From: DASQBT01 sp963746955
GTDB lineage: Bacteria > Pseudomonadota > Gammaproteobacteria > Burkholderiales > Thiobacillaceae
Direction: 5' to 3'
NCBI GenBank assembly: GCA_963746955.1
Contig: CAVVDR010000023.1
Location: 1 to 64,000 of the forward strand
DNA: 64,000 bases
Each line of letters opens with the position of its first letter. Position 1 is the stretch's first letter. The notes under the pieces were generated by a model, which worked only from the letters and a program-made list of their open reading frames with translations, was not told the DNA's origin and searched no databases. Both the position numbers and the translations under genes were made by a program. Below are positions 8,284 through 17,425 of the stretch, piece after piece.

Positions 8284-8991
8284 CTAACGCATCATCATCT
8301 TCATCATGTCCTGCAGCATATCGATGCGTTTTTCCAGCGACTGAAGGCGTGCCGCGGTGGCGTCATCTTTCATGCCACCCATCATGCCCATTCCTCCCAT
8401 GCCACTCATACCGCCCATGCCACCCATCATCCCCATGCCACGTTCCTTGCCACGCATGCAGGAACAATCCATTTTCTTTCCGCCGCCGTCCCCCATGCCC
8501 ATCATGCCCATGCCGCCGCCCATGCCACCACCCATCCTACCGTGCTCACAGTGGTCGCCCATCTTCATGCCTTTGCCCCCCATGCCCATGCCACCCATGC
8601 CCATGCCACCCATGCCCATGCCGCCGCCGGCCATTACTGCGCCGCCTAAACCCAGCTTGGTGTGGGCCAGCATCATGTTGTCATGTTGGGCGCTCATGTA
8701 ATCCTGCATGAATTTCTTCCGTTCCGCCGGGTCCTTGGTCTCTTTCATTTGGGCCAGCGCCTGATGCATCTTGTCCAGATTCAGGTCCATTTCCTGCAGC
8801 GAATCCGCAACGGCATCGTCGGCAGGCGTCGGCGTTTCGGCAGGCATGGGCATCGACATGGGCATGTCGGCAGGCGCCGAAGCCGCCGCAGGTGCGGCAG
8901 GTGCGGCATTCGTGTCGGCAGTGGGCCCATCCGCCCAGGCTGTGGCGGTCAATAGCATGCTCACGGCAATGACAATCGGTTTGAGGTTCAT
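8284..8991 (-). CDS. Secreted Met/Gly/His-rich protein, probable metal binding
   Basis: A 235-residue protein with a clear signal peptide (residues 1-20, ending AWA). Next come an Ala/Pro/Met-rich linker, an alpha-helical part (about 60-110) and a low-complexity region with MGMGG repeats plus HCEH and CSC motifs (about 118-205). A C-terminal coiled coil ends in several Met. Methionine- and His/Cys-rich periplasmic proteins often bind Cu(I). With CusF-like and cytochrome genes beside it, a copper-buffering role is likely but unproven. Confidence 0.7.
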   Translation of the reverse strand: MNLKPIVIAVSMLLTATAWADGPTADTNAAPAAPAAASAPADMPMSMPMPAETPTPADDAVADSLQEMDLNLDKMHQALAQMKETKDPAERKKFMQDYMSAQHDNMMLAHTKLGLGGAVMAGGGMGMGGMGMGGMGMGGKGMKMGDHCEHGRMGGGMGGGMGMMGMGDGGGKKMDCSCMRGKERGMGMMGGMGGMSGMGGMGMMGGMKDDATAARLQSLEKRIDMLQDMMKMMMR

Positions 8992-9053
8992 GGTGCTCTC
9001 CTTTGTATTCGGTCGAGGGTGTGACAGGCCAGGCCTGCCGGATCAACCCCTTT

Positions 9054-9380
9054 TCAGGGGGCTTTGGTCTGCAGATAGGTGACGGTCAAGGCACCCTTGA
9101 CGCGATCGGCCACGAAGCGCACCGAGTCGCCGGGTTTGACCCGGTTCAGCATCGCCGGGTCGCTGACGCGGAATGTCATGGTCATGGCAGGCATGCCCAG
9201 TTTGTACAGTTCGCCGTGGCGAATCGTGATCTTGCCGGCGGCCTTGTCCACCTTGCGGATCACGCCTTCGCTCATCGGCATGTTCTGCATTGCATGGGCA
9301 GCATGTTCCTGAGAACCCGCCCATACGGGCAAACCGGCTCCGCCCAGCACAAGCGCAATCAGGATCATGCGTACGTTCAT
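9054..9380 (-). CDS. cusF: CusF-like periplasmic copper-binding protein
   Basis: A 108-residue protein with a signal peptide (about residues 1-22). It carries a CusF-type OB-fold: 'GVIRKVDKAAGKITIRHGEL' followed by LGMPAMTMTFRV, which holds the characteristic His, Trp/Met and two Met copper ligands in the GMPAMTM segment. CusF binds Cu(I)/Ag(I) and hands it to CusCBA efflux. No CusA/B/C genes are in the window. It is the first gene of a minus-strand group running to 7232. The start at 9380 has GGAGAGAC upstream. Confidence 0.85.
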   Translation of the reverse strand: MNVRMILIALVLGGAGLPVWAGSQEHAAHAMQNMPMSEGVIRKVDKAAGKITIRHGELYKLGMPAMTMTFRVSDPAMLNRVKPGDSVRFVADRVKGALTVTYLQTKAP

Positions 9381-9601
9381 CGTGTCTCTCCTTAAGTGTT
9401 TATAGTCCCCGAAACCCCAAGCGGGGTTCCCGGACTGAGCAATTTTCTCAGAGGTCTTCCATATGGGCGCCCGGCCGTAACCACATGCCGGCATTCCAGA
9501 GTCGGGTTTCGCCGCTGGACAAGAGAAATAAGATAAATTAGGATGGCCAAGTCTTCATTCTGACGCAGTCCGCCAGACCTGCTGCGAAACGCCGAAATGC
9601 C

Positions 9602-10969
9602 ATGGATCTGCCGCTCTTAGCCAAATACAGCCAGCCGGGGCCGCGTTATACGTCTTATCCGCCTGCACCCCATTTCAGCGAAACGTTTGGCCCGGCCTAC
9701 TGGCAGGATGAACTGATTCAGAGCCAGGATTCGAGCCGGCCCATCTCCCTGTACATCCATATCCCGTTTTGCGACACGCTTTGCTATTACTGCGGTTGCA
9801 ATATGGTGGCAACCGGCAACTACGCCAAAGCGGACCAGTATCTGGCCTACCTGATCGCGGAAATCGACCGGGTGGCCGCCCTGACCTACATTGATCGTGA
9901 AGTCGTGCAGATGCACTGGGGCGGGGGCACGCCCACTTACCTGCATCCCACCGACATTCGCGGGCTGGCCGCCCATATACGCAAGCGGTTCAGGTTCGCC
10001 CCCGATGCGGAAGTGGCGGTGGAGGTGGATCCCCGCGGCCTGACCCGCGAGCATGTGATCGCCTTGCGCGAAAGCGGCTTCAACCGCGCAAGCCTGGGCG
10101 TGCAGGATCTGGATGAAACCGTGCAGAAGGCGGTAAACCGGGTGCAGCCTCTGGCGCTGATCGAAGAAGTCTACGGCTGGTTCCGGGCGGAAGGCTTTGC
10201 CAGTATCAACCTGGATCTGATGACCGGCCTGCCTCATCAAACCGTGGACAGCTACGTGCGCACGCTGGCCGAGATTGTGCGGCTCAACCCGGACCGGTTG
10301 GCGGTATTCGGCTATGCGCATGTGCCGTGGCTGAAGAAGCACCAGAAACTGATCCTCGAACCGGATCTGCCAAATTTCGAATCGCGGATGAGCATGCAGG
10401 AATTGATTCTCGAAACTCTGGAGGGCGCGGGTTTTGTGCACATCGGCATGGATCACTTCGCCAAGCCCGAGGATTCACTGGTGCAGGCCCAGCGCAACCG
10501 GACCTTGTGGCGCAACTTCCAGGGCTACACGACCCATCGGCATGCGGATATTTATGCGTTTGGCGTTTCGGCAATCAGCCAGACGGAATCGGTATACGCC
10601 CAGAACGAAAAGCGTCTGGTGGCGTACCAGCAAAAAATCGACCTCGGCGACCTGGCCACGGAAAAAGGTTATCGCCTGAGCCGGGACGACCGCATTCGGC
10701 GCGACGTGATCACCGAGTTGATGTGCGATCTCGAACTGAACATGGCGAAAGTTGCGCAGCGCTGGCGCATCGAATTTGACGCTTATTTCGCCGACAGTTT
10801 GAAGGCCCTTGTGCCGCTTGCACAGGACGGGCTGGTGCAGGTGGGCGATGGCCTGATTCGGGTAACCGCACTGGGCCGTCTGTTCCTGCGCAATATTGCC
10901 ATGTGCTTCGACGCCTATCTGCAGCGCAAAAGCGGAAAGGAACAGCCGCGCTATTCAAAAACCGTCTAA
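9602..10969 (+). CDS. hemN: Oxygen-independent coproporphyrinogen III oxidase
   Basis: A 455-residue radical SAM enzyme. It decarboxylates coproporphyrinogen III to protoporphyrinogen IX without oxygen. The cluster motif is CDTLCYYCGC (about residues 58-67), preceded by IHIPF, and the extra Cys after CxxxCxxC is the HemN hallmark. The N-terminal 'YSQPGPRYTSYP' trip-wire region and the C-terminal HemN domain are present, so this is true HemN and not HemW. I see no clear FNR box (TTGAT-N4-ATCAA) upstream. Confidence 0.93.
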   Translation: MDLPLLAKYSQPGPRYTSYPPAPHFSETFGPAYWQDELIQSQDSSRPISLYIHIPFCDTLCYYCGCNMVATGNYAKADQYLAYLIAEIDRVAALTYIDREVVQMHWGGGTPTYLHPTDIRGLAAHIRKRFRFAPDAEVAVEVDPRGLTREHVIALRESGFNRASLGVQDLDETVQKAVNRVQPLALIEEVYGWFRAEGFASINLDLMTGLPHQTVDSYVRTLAEIVRLNPDRLAVFGYAHVPWLKKHQKLILEPDLPNFESRMSMQELILETLEGAGFVHIGMDHFAKPEDSLVQAQRNRTLWRNFQGYTTHRHADIYAFGVSAISQTESVYAQNEKRLVAYQQKIDLGDLATEKGYRLSRDDRIRRDVITELMCDLELNMAKVAQRWRIEFDAYFADSLKALVPLAQDGLVQVGDGLIRVTALGRLFLRNIAMCFDAYLQRKSGKEQPRYSKTV

Positions 10970-11137
10970 TGCAATTTCGCTGGGCCGGGAATTGCGGGCG
11001 GCGCGGCGCACGCATCGGGGCTGGCGCACTGGCCGTCCGGCGCCGGCGTCCGGAGTGGCATCATCGACTCGATAACGGCGGCGCGGAACGCCGGCTGGAA
11101 AGCGCTTTCTACCGCCTCGGGCGAGGTTCACAAAGGT

Positions 11138-11668
11138 TCAGCGGACAACTCCAGCCATGACTGCGCCTTCCTCCTTGGCCAGGTTGTTAAGCGCCGTAGC
11201 GACTTCGCCTTTGGCCATTTGCGCAATCAGTGCGGTGTTGTAACGCATCACATATATCCTGCCGTCCATTCCCTGATACACGCTGTAGCGGCAATTGACT
11301 CCCACCGGCGCTATCCTGGCCGCCTGCTCCGCCTTCAACACGGCTTCCACCTGAGCCTGGGGACACATGCTCAAAACCATCATCGGTTTGGCTTCCTTGT
11401 TGCCCGCTTTGCGCATGGCATCCTGGGCATCAAACACTTCGGCAAGTTTCCAGCCGCGGGCCTGGGCATTCCTTTGCAATGCCGCCACGGTCGCATCAAA
11501 TCCCAGTCTGCTGGGTCTTTCCAGCATCATGGCTTGCAGGAGTTTGCTCTGCGCTGCGGCCATTTTCGCCGCTTCAGCCTGCACCTCTCTTGGGGATGGC
11601 GTCCCCTGGGCCTGGGCCTGAAGGCTGAAACAAAGTGCCAAAACCAACGCCACGGAATATCGTTTCAT
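11138..11668 (-). CDS. Secreted DUF302-like protein
   Basis: A 176-residue protein with a signal peptide (residues 1-20, ending AQAQA). The mature part has features of the DUF302 fold: 'ATVAALQRNAQARGWKLAEV', a pair of strands and 'YNTALIAQMAKGEVATAL' near the end. DUF302 proteins are small periplasmic proteins of unknown role. The start at 11668 was chosen because it gives a good signal peptide and has GGGGTGAAAC upstream. It stands alone between hemN and the zinc-finger gene. Confidence 0.65.
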   Translation of the reverse strand: MKRYSVALVLALCFSLQAQAQGTPSPREVQAEAAKMAAAQSKLLQAMMLERPSRLGFDATVAALQRNAQARGWKLAEVFDAQDAMRKAGNKEAKPMMVLSMCPQAQVEAVLKAEQAARIAPVGVNCRYSVYQGMDGRIYVMRYNTALIAQMAKGEVATALNNLAKEEGAVMAGVVR

Positions 11669-11739
11669 AAGTTTCACCCCTTTCAAGGTTGTTGAAGCCT
11701 CCGGTTCAAAGAGAACTCGCTTGGCTGAATTTATTGGAT

Positions 11740-11958
11740 TTATGAGTGATCGTGATCGCTGCGGGCTGGGCCGCCGATCAGCTTGTAATACGTGCCGCAA
11801 TAAGGGCAGAGCGCTTCGCCGGTTTTTTCAATCGGCAGGTAGACCCGGGGATGGGCATTCCAGGAAGAGTCCTGAGGCAGCGGGCAATGCAGGGGCAGGT
11901 CGCTGATCTTCAGTTCCACGACGCGCTGCGTATGAATGCCGTTGTGTTGCTCGGCCAT
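11740..11958 (-). CDS. Zinc-finger (CHCC type) protein
   Basis: A 72-residue protein that resembles bacterial zf-CHCC proteins related to the NDUFS6 zinc domain. Possible ligands are C and H in 'LPLHCPLP' and 'AHPRVYL', then CPYCGTYY near the C-terminus. The start at 11958 has AGGAG eight bases upstream and overlaps the end of ilvE, so the two genes are translationally linked. The function in bacteria is not settled. Confidence 0.8.
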   Translation of the reverse strand: MAEQHNGIHTQRVVELKISDLPLHCPLPQDSSWNAHPRVYLPIEKTGEALCPYCGTYYKLIGGPARSDHDHS

Positions 11959-11972
11959 TGCATGTGCTCCTG

Positions 11973-12896
11973 TCATGCGACGTAGGTCAGCCATTCCGCG
12001 TGAGCGGCGTCTTTGCCGGTCACGCAGGCGAAATAGCGCTTCTGCAAACGCGCCGTGACGGGGCCGCGGTCGCCGTTGCCGATCGCCCGGTTGTCGAGTT
12101 CCCGGATCGGAGTGACTTCGGCGGCGGTACCCGTAAAGAAGGCTTCATCGGCTGAATACACTTCATCCCGGGTGATGCGTTTCTCTATCACCTGCAAACC
12201 CTCTTCTGCGGCCAGTTGGACGATGGTATCCCGAGTGATGCCTTCCAGTGCGGACGTCAGGTCCGGGGTGTAGAGCTTGCCCTTGCGCACGATGAAAATA
12301 TTTTCTCCCGAGCCTTCGGCCACAAAACCGTCCACATCCAGCAGCAGGGCCTCCTGATAGCCATCCTGTTCCGCTTCACGGTGGGCGAGTATCGAATTCA
12401 TGTAATTGCCGTTGGCCTTGGCCTTGCACATGGTGATGTTGACATGGTGCCGGCTGAACGATGAGGTCTTCACGCGAATGCCGTGGTCGAGCGCTTCCTG
12501 GCCCAGATAGGCGCCCCATTGCCAGGCAGCGACGATGACGTGCGTGGACAGGGTCCTGGCGGAAATACCCATGGCTTCCGCACCGTAGAACGCCATCGGG
12601 CGTATGTAGGCGGATACGAGCTTGTTTTCGCGCACGGCGGCACGTTGGGCCTCGTTCAGGTGCTCCTTGGTATGGGGCATGTTCATGCCTAGAATATGGG
12701 CCGAACGAAACAGCCGGTCGGTATGCTCCTGCAGGCGGAATATGGCCGTGCCCTTGTCGGTTTGGTAGGCCCGCACGCCCTCGAATACCCCCATGCCGTA
12801 ATGCAGGGTGTGGGTCAGCACATGGGTGGTGGCATCGCGCCAGTTGACCATCTTGCCGTCATACCAGATCAGGCCATCACGATCGGCCATGGACAT
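11973..12896 (-). CDS. ilvE: Branched-chain amino acid aminotransferase
   Basis: A 307-residue fold-type IV PLP enzyme. It makes Leu, Ile and Val from their 2-oxo acids with glutamate. Recognisable parts are the N-terminal 'LIWYDGKMVNWRDATTHVLTHTLHYG', the catalytic Lys in MCKAKANGNYMNSI (about 158), and EGSGENIF (about 195) for cofactor binding. The length is typical of IlvE. It is cotranscribed with the small zinc-finger gene, which overlaps its 3' end. Confidence 0.94.
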   Translation of the reverse strand: MSMADRDGLIWYDGKMVNWRDATTHVLTHTLHYGMGVFEGVRAYQTDKGTAIFRLQEHTDRLFRSAHILGMNMPHTKEHLNEAQRAAVRENKLVSAYIRPMAFYGAEAMGISARTLSTHVIVAAWQWGAYLGQEALDHGIRVKTSSFSRHHVNITMCKAKANGNYMNSILAHREAEQDGYQEALLLDVDGFVAEGSGENIFIVRKGKLYTPDLTSALEGITRDTIVQLAAEEGLQVIEKRITRDEVYSADEAFFTGTAAEVTPIRELDNRAIGNGDRGPVTARLQKRYFACVTGKDAAHAEWLTYVA

Positions 12897-12991
12897 AATC
12901 TAAACTCCGCAACGTCATCAATCAGGCACATTTTACCGTAAGGCGGTCCATGAAAGACTCTAACCAATGGTCCCGCGGTTAAACTTGCGCA

Positions 12992-13738
12992 ATGCAAAAA
13001 CTTCTCGCAGCCATTTTGCTATGGGTGGTGCCGCTTTCCGGACAGGCGTTCTTCCGTTCGGCGCCACCGCCTTTCGATTACTACACTCTGTCCCTGTCGC
13101 TGGCACCGGCTTATTGTGCGGAAAATCCGGGCCGGGCGAGGCATTCGCACGAGTGCGGGCAATTGACCAACGCAGGCTTTCGCGGCCAGCCCCTGACCCT
13201 GCATGGCTTGTGGCCGAGCCGGCTGGATCGTCACCACCCGGCCTGGTGCGGCAAGGAAGACCGCGAAGGGGGTGGTTTTTGCCGCAAGGATGCCGTTCCG
13301 CTGTCAGCGGCTGTGCGCCAGCGTTTGGGGCGCGTCATGCCGGGGACGGCAGACTGCCTCGATCGGTATGAGTGGTGGAAGCATGGAAGCTGTTCGGGCC
13401 TCGATGCGGATGCTTTTTTCGGCCAGGCAATCGAACTCGTGGCGCGCGCCAACCGGGCGTTGGGTGGACAGCTTGCCGCTGCAAGCGGCAGTGAAATTCC
13501 GCTGGTCCAACTGCGGGCAAGCTTAAGCCACGCTGATCCCCAACTGACCGAGGCAACGGTGTTCGATTGCCGGACCCCGCGCGGCGGCGGCCGACCCATG
13601 TTGAGCGAGATTCGCATGTATTTTGCAAAAGACCCGGTCACCGGCGGTCCGGGCAAGCCCTTGCCGTTTCGGGTTGCAGGCGTGCGGCATTACAACTCCG
13701 GCTGCCCCGCGGGCCGGGCTTACATCGATGGTCCCTGA
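12992..13738 (+). CDS. Ribonuclease T2 family protein
   Basis: A 248-residue protein with a signal peptide (about residues 1-19). It has both catalytic blocks of RNase T2 enzymes: CAS I LTLHGLWP (about residues 68-75) and CAS II EWWKHGSCSG (about 128-137), each with its catalytic His. Cysteines are spaced for disulfides. RNase T2 enzymes cut RNA through a 2',3'-cyclic phosphate and usually act in the periplasm. The TPR gene follows 27 bases downstream on the same strand. Confidence 0.92.
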   Translation: MQKLLAAILLWVVPLSGQAFFRSAPPPFDYYTLSLSLAPAYCAENPGRARHSHECGQLTNAGFRGQPLTLHGLWPSRLDRHHPAWCGKEDREGGGFCRKDAVPLSAAVRQRLGRVMPGTADCLDRYEWWKHGSCSGLDADAFFGQAIELVARANRALGGQLAAASGSEIPLVQLRASLSHADPQLTEATVFDCRTPRGGGRPMLSEIRMYFAKDPVTGGPGKPLPFRVAGVRHYNSGCPAGRAYIDGP

Positions 13739-13765
13739 GTTGTCGCATCTGGAGAGACCCAGAAA

Positions 13766-14692
13766 ATGAAACTTGCCCGGTGGCTGCTTTGCCTGTTCTG
13801 CATCGATCTATATGGATTCGGCCACGCAAGCGGGGCGATGGATCCCTGCAACGAAGCCCTGACGCGATTCGATTATCCGGCGGCGATGGCCGCGGCCCGT
13901 CAGGCGCTGAACGCAAATTCCCGGGACGGCGGCCAGCTTGTCTGTCTGGCCCGTTCCCAGTATGAGTCCGGCGATTTCCGTTCGGCCCTGGTCAGCCTTC
14001 AGGCAGCCGATGCCACGCAACTGACCCCCCGCCAAAGGGTGCTGCTGCAAAACTGGCTGGGCGTCACCCTGCGCCGCCTGGGACGCTCGCAGGAAGCCTG
14101 GCAGGCCCAGCAGGCCGGCTTGAATCTGGCACGGCAGATCAACGACACGCCGGGCCTCGCCACCGCCCTGCACAACACGGCCGGGATGCTTTATGACCGG
14201 GGCTATGCGGGGCCAGCGATACAAACCTATTTCGCGTCGCTGGCCATCAATCCGGATGCGCCTGAACGCTCCGCATCGCACAACAATATCGGGCTGATTT
14301 TGCAAAGCCAGGGTGACTGGCAGGGCGCGGAGCGGGAGTTGAACGAGGCAATACGCATCAACCGGGAAGGCGGGCATTTTCACCACCTGGGCAAGCATCT
14401 GATGAATCTTGGCAACCTGCGCCGGCTGCAAGGGCGGTTCGACGAAGCGAATGCGTTACTGAAAGAAGGGCAAGCGCTGGAGATAAAAGCCGGCGACCGC
14501 TTTTGGCTGGCTGTGGCGCACCGTTACCAGGGCTGGCTGGCACGCGATCAGGGGGACATTCCGCTGGCGCTGTCCGAACTGGGGCGGGCGCAGGCACTCT
14601 ATCTCGAAGCGGGTGCCCCGGTGGAGGCCAACCAAGCCGAAGAGGAATCCAAGCAGTTGCAGGCTGGCACGGGGCAAGATTCCCGGAGATAG
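13766..14692 (+). CDS. Secreted tetratricopeptide repeat protein
   Basis: A 308-residue protein with a signal peptide (about residues 1-22). Tandem TPR units span most of the rest, for example 'GLATALHNTAGMLYDRGYAG' and the 'ASHNNIGLILQSQGDWQGAE' unit after it. TPR arrays mount protein-protein contacts, and no enzyme domain is seen. It lies 27 bases after the RNase T2 gene and is probably cotranscribed. The function is unknown. Confidence 0.75.
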   Translation: MKLARWLLCLFCIDLYGFGHASGAMDPCNEALTRFDYPAAMAAARQALNANSRDGGQLVCLARSQYESGDFRSALVSLQAADATQLTPRQRVLLQNWLGVTLRRLGRSQEAWQAQQAGLNLARQINDTPGLATALHNTAGMLYDRGYAGPAIQTYFASLAINPDAPERSASHNNIGLILQSQGDWQGAERELNEAIRINREGGHFHHLGKHLMNLGNLRRLQGRFDEANALLKEGQALEIKAGDRFWLAVAHRYQGWLARDQGDIPLALSELGRAQALYLEAGAPVEANQAEEESKQLQAGTGQDSRR

Positions 14693-14771
14693 AACACGTC
14701 GGTCAACCAGGATTTCCGTCCGCGAGTCGTGGGGGATGAATCGCTCCGAAACGGCGCCGCCATCCATCCCG

Positions 14772-15521
14772 TCAGGGCTTGCACGCCTTATGGAACCCCA
14801 CCGTTCCTGCCAGAATGGAGCGGCCTTTCACTCCGGAATAGCCCAACTCGGTGAGCAGCCGGGAAAACTCATCAACCGAGTAGAACAGGCGGATGGCATC
14901 GACGAAATAGCGTCGGCATTTCTTTGCCGCGTCATTGCTGCCGAAGGCACGGGCGATGGTGGTCACGCAGGCGGTGAGGTAAAGGCAGTAGATGTTTTCG
15001 ACCAGCTTGTTGGCAGGCCGCAGCATGTCGCAGTGATAGAAGCAGCCGCCGGGCTTGAGCACACGTTTGATTTCTGAGGCCACGTCAATCACGCGCAGGT
15101 GGCGCGTTGCCCATTGCAGGGTCACCACATCGAAGTGATTGTCCGGGAAAGGCAGCCGGTGCACGTCGCATAGGTGGGACTTGATGTTGAACCCGAGACC
15201 TTGGGCCCGGGTTTGTCCGACCTCCTGCATGGCCGCGCTGCGGTCGGCCGCACAGACATCGAGATCCGGCTGCTTTTGCAGCAGGCCGATGCCGATTGCA
15301 TTGGTCCCCGCGCATACGTCGAGCACCCTCTGCCCCGGCCGAACTTCGATGGTGGACACAAAGCGATCGCGCAGCCTGTCGATCAGGCCCAATGTGGCGA
15401 AGACGTTGGCCCGATCATAGTAAGGCGCAACGTCGGCAAACACATCGTTGATATCGTTGGCCCACACCGATTCGAACGCACTTTCGCGGACGGATTCCTT
15501 CAACACGTAGCTGCTATTCAA
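14772..15521 (-). CDS. Class I SAM-dependent methyltransferase (UbiE-like)
   Basis: A 249-residue protein with an intact SAM-binding motif I, VLDVCAGTNAIG (about residues 66-77). Motif post-I is 'VCAADRSAAM', and later motifs include LPFPDNHFDVVTLQWATRH. The overall pattern resembles the UbiE/COQ5 menaquinone and ubiquinone C-methyltransferases. It is not a clear orthologue and no quinone genes are adjacent, so the substrate is open. It is the last chromosomal-type gene before the accessory region. Confidence 0.75.
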   Translation of the reverse strand: MNSSYVLKESVRESAFESVWANDINDVFADVAPYYDRANVFATLGLIDRLRDRFVSTIEVRPGQRVLDVCAGTNAIGIGLLQKQPDLDVCAADRSAAMQEVGQTRAQGLGFNIKSHLCDVHRLPFPDNHFDVVTLQWATRHLRVIDVASEIKRVLKPGGCFYHCDMLRPANKLVENIYCLYLTACVTTIARAFGSNDAAKKCRRYFVDAIRLFYSVDEFSRLLTELGYSGVKGRSILAGTVGFHKACKP

Positions 15522-15548
15522 TTTTTCCTCTCCTATCGGTACAAGGGG

Positions 15549-16226
15549 TTAGACCGCATTGCGCTTTGATAAGAAGGCCTTTTCGTCATAGATTTTGTCG
15601 AAGTCTTCCCTCTTAAGCTTCTTGGCCTTCTCAATGATGTCCTTGACCTCGTGGTCAAGCTCTTGAACAAACTTCACGTAGCTCTCGTGCATTGAGCCCA
15701 TGATGTCGAAAGCAGGCGACTTCGGATAGCGGAGGTGATATGCAATGTGCCATCGTACGGTCATCGCCGATTTGTAGACGGCAATTACTTGATCGCCCCA
15801 GTAATCTATGGCGGATTGTCTATTGCCATCAGGGGACATGCGCAAGTCCTTGTATGTTTCCGCAAAGAAATCCGCAAGCTGCTCATTTTGGTTGTTGAGA
15901 CTTTCGAGTGAGGCATGAATTAACTGGTAAGAGATACGTTGCTCCCGATTGAGGTGTGAGAAAGCATCCTTGAAATACTGCTTGAAGAACATGTTTTGTA
16001 TGGGGAGAGCAGCTGATGGCTCCATCCCCCTAAGGGCAAAAATCTGAAGCTGACGGTGGTGAAGCAGGATGACGCGTTGCAGCTGATCCTGGATATCGTA
16101 AAGTTCAGTCAACAGTCCCGCTCTTAGTTTTCTTGCTGCCCGCCAGTCGTGAGCAATTGCTGTGCCCTGACCTAAGAGCCAGCCGACAGCGACTGAAATC
16201 AGGGAGATAAGAACACCTTCTGCCAC
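15549..16226 (-). CDS. Unknown protein with N-terminal membrane anchor
   Basis: A 225-residue protein I do not recognise. Residues 3-24 are a hydrophobic anchor. The rest is mostly helical, with coiled-coil-like segments and a Lys-rich C-terminus. It starts one base after the stop of the 273-residue gene at 16227-17048, so the pair is almost certainly one transcript. The pair's composition is less GC-rich than the core genome, and it sits beside the tRNA-Gly island, which suggests accessory cargo, perhaps defence (inference). Confidence 0.6.
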   Translation of the reverse strand: MAEGVLISLISVAVGWLLGQGTAIAHDWRAARKLRAGLLTELYDIQDQLQRVILLHHRQLQIFALRGMEPSAALPIQNMFFKQYFKDAFSHLNREQRISYQLIHASLESLNNQNEQLADFFAETYKDLRMSPDGNRQSAIDYWGDQVIAVYKSAMTVRWHIAYHLRYPKSPAFDIMGSMHESYVKFVQELDHEVKDIIEKAKKLKREDFDKIYDEKAFLSKRNAV

Positions 16227-17048
16227 CTATTTTCCTTCGTTCCAATGCCCGACTTTGGTTGCGGCACTGTCGGCAGAGATGTCGGGTGGACTACTTGGTT
16301 TCGCGCTGAACTTTTCTAAACTTTCATGCGCGAGCATTTCGGTCTTGAGTCTCTCATTTTCCGTGGCCAACGTTTGGAACTTATCGAACCAGCCGTTCTG
16401 TAGCACGATAACATTAAGGGTCTGATTGACAGCGTAAAGCAGGTCCATGACGCCTAGTGCAACATTGGCGATTTCCCATAGGTCCGTCTTCACCAACTCG
16501 TCGTCTGCATAATCGAAGAATGGCGTGCTGAATATTCCAGCCTCTAGGTCGAGTTTGAAGGCGTATTGCGCATTTACGATATTCGCATGGGAGGCGAATT
16601 TGTTGATCTGATCTTTGATTCGCTTGATACCTGCGGAGCCCACTGGAAAGTTTTGAGCTAGCCAATCATATCGTTTCTTTGCGAGCTTTTCGGAAGGTTC
16701 TAACGTTCCGTCGTCCTTCACGTCAGCAAAGTCACTCGGGTGTGTGTTTGCGATCGCATACGCCGCACATGCGCCGGCCTCCAAGACCTGCCGCAAGTTC
16801 ATCATTGCTTGAACGTGATGCAATCTCAAGGCCGAAAATAAGGAGAGAGTGAGATGCTTCTTTATTTGGGATTGAAACATTGCGAACACAAAGCGGTCGG
16901 TCTTAATGGACTTGATCATTCCATTGCCAAGAAGGCCGTTGAATTCAGAAGCATTGATGAAATAAGGGCCGTACCGTTCGGTGCCTCGAATAACCATCTC
17001 TCGTTCGCTATCGAGGATTTCGTCGATTGTCGATTGTTTGAAATCCAT
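16227..17048 (-). CDS. Unknown soluble helical protein
   Basis: A 273-residue protein with no motif I can name. It is predominantly helical with no membrane segment, and it ends in a low-complexity Ser/Pro/Asp tail after a short coiled coil (about residues 228-248). It is the first gene of a two-gene unit whose second member has a membrane anchor. A tRNA-Gly 3'-end scar lies just upstream at 17274-17289, compatible with arrival on an element at the same tRNA. Confidence 0.55.
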   Translation of the reverse strand: MDFKQSTIDEILDSEREMVIRGTERYGPYFINASEFNGLLGNGMIKSIKTDRFVFAMFQSQIKKHLTLSLFSALRLHHVQAMMNLRQVLEAGACAAYAIANTHPSDFADVKDDGTLEPSEKLAKKRYDWLAQNFPVGSAGIKRIKDQINKFASHANIVNAQYAFKLDLEAGIFSTPFFDYADDELVKTDLWEIANVALGVMDLLYAVNQTLNVIVLQNGWFDKFQTLATENERLKTEMLAHESLEKFSAKPSSPPDISADSAATKVGHWNEGK

Positions 17049-17425
17049 AAGGGTGTGTTCTGATCCGGTCGTTCGTGAGCGCTAGGAAGTAGGTCGAAGT
17101 TTGCGTTGCGGGTTGCTTCTGACCACGTTCATGTAACAGGGGATTATGAATACATCAGCCCGTAATCTAGCATCAAGAATCCCTATTTGGCTTAGGTCAA
17201 AACATGTTGGCCGTAGATACGCGATGGCACACGGCTTCGCTAGCATGGCGCGCAAGGGACTGTCCTCAATTGCAGCGGGCGAAGGGAGTGTGTCCGGCTC
17301 GCTTGTTGCGATCCGTCCATCCCTTCGCCTTTGGCTCAGGGACCGCCCTTCGGGCGTCCTGCGTCGCCCTCCCATTGGTCGGGCTCCTGATCGAACCCAA
17401 AGAGGCTTCTCATCCCAAACACCCA
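17049..17425. other. Non-coding junction with a tRNA-Gly 3'-end scar
   Basis: No convincing gene is seen. Bases 17274-17289 repeat the last 16 bases of the tRNA-Gly acceptor/T-arm side (minus orientation) before the sequence diverges. The next 135 bases up to the 82-bp att repeat show no coding signal. The region looks like debris of one or more earlier insertions at the tRNA-Gly target. Confidence 0.45.

Noticed and set aside
9381..9601. FNR-type site before hemN
   Set aside because: No TTGAT-N4-ATCAA or close variant could be found by eye.
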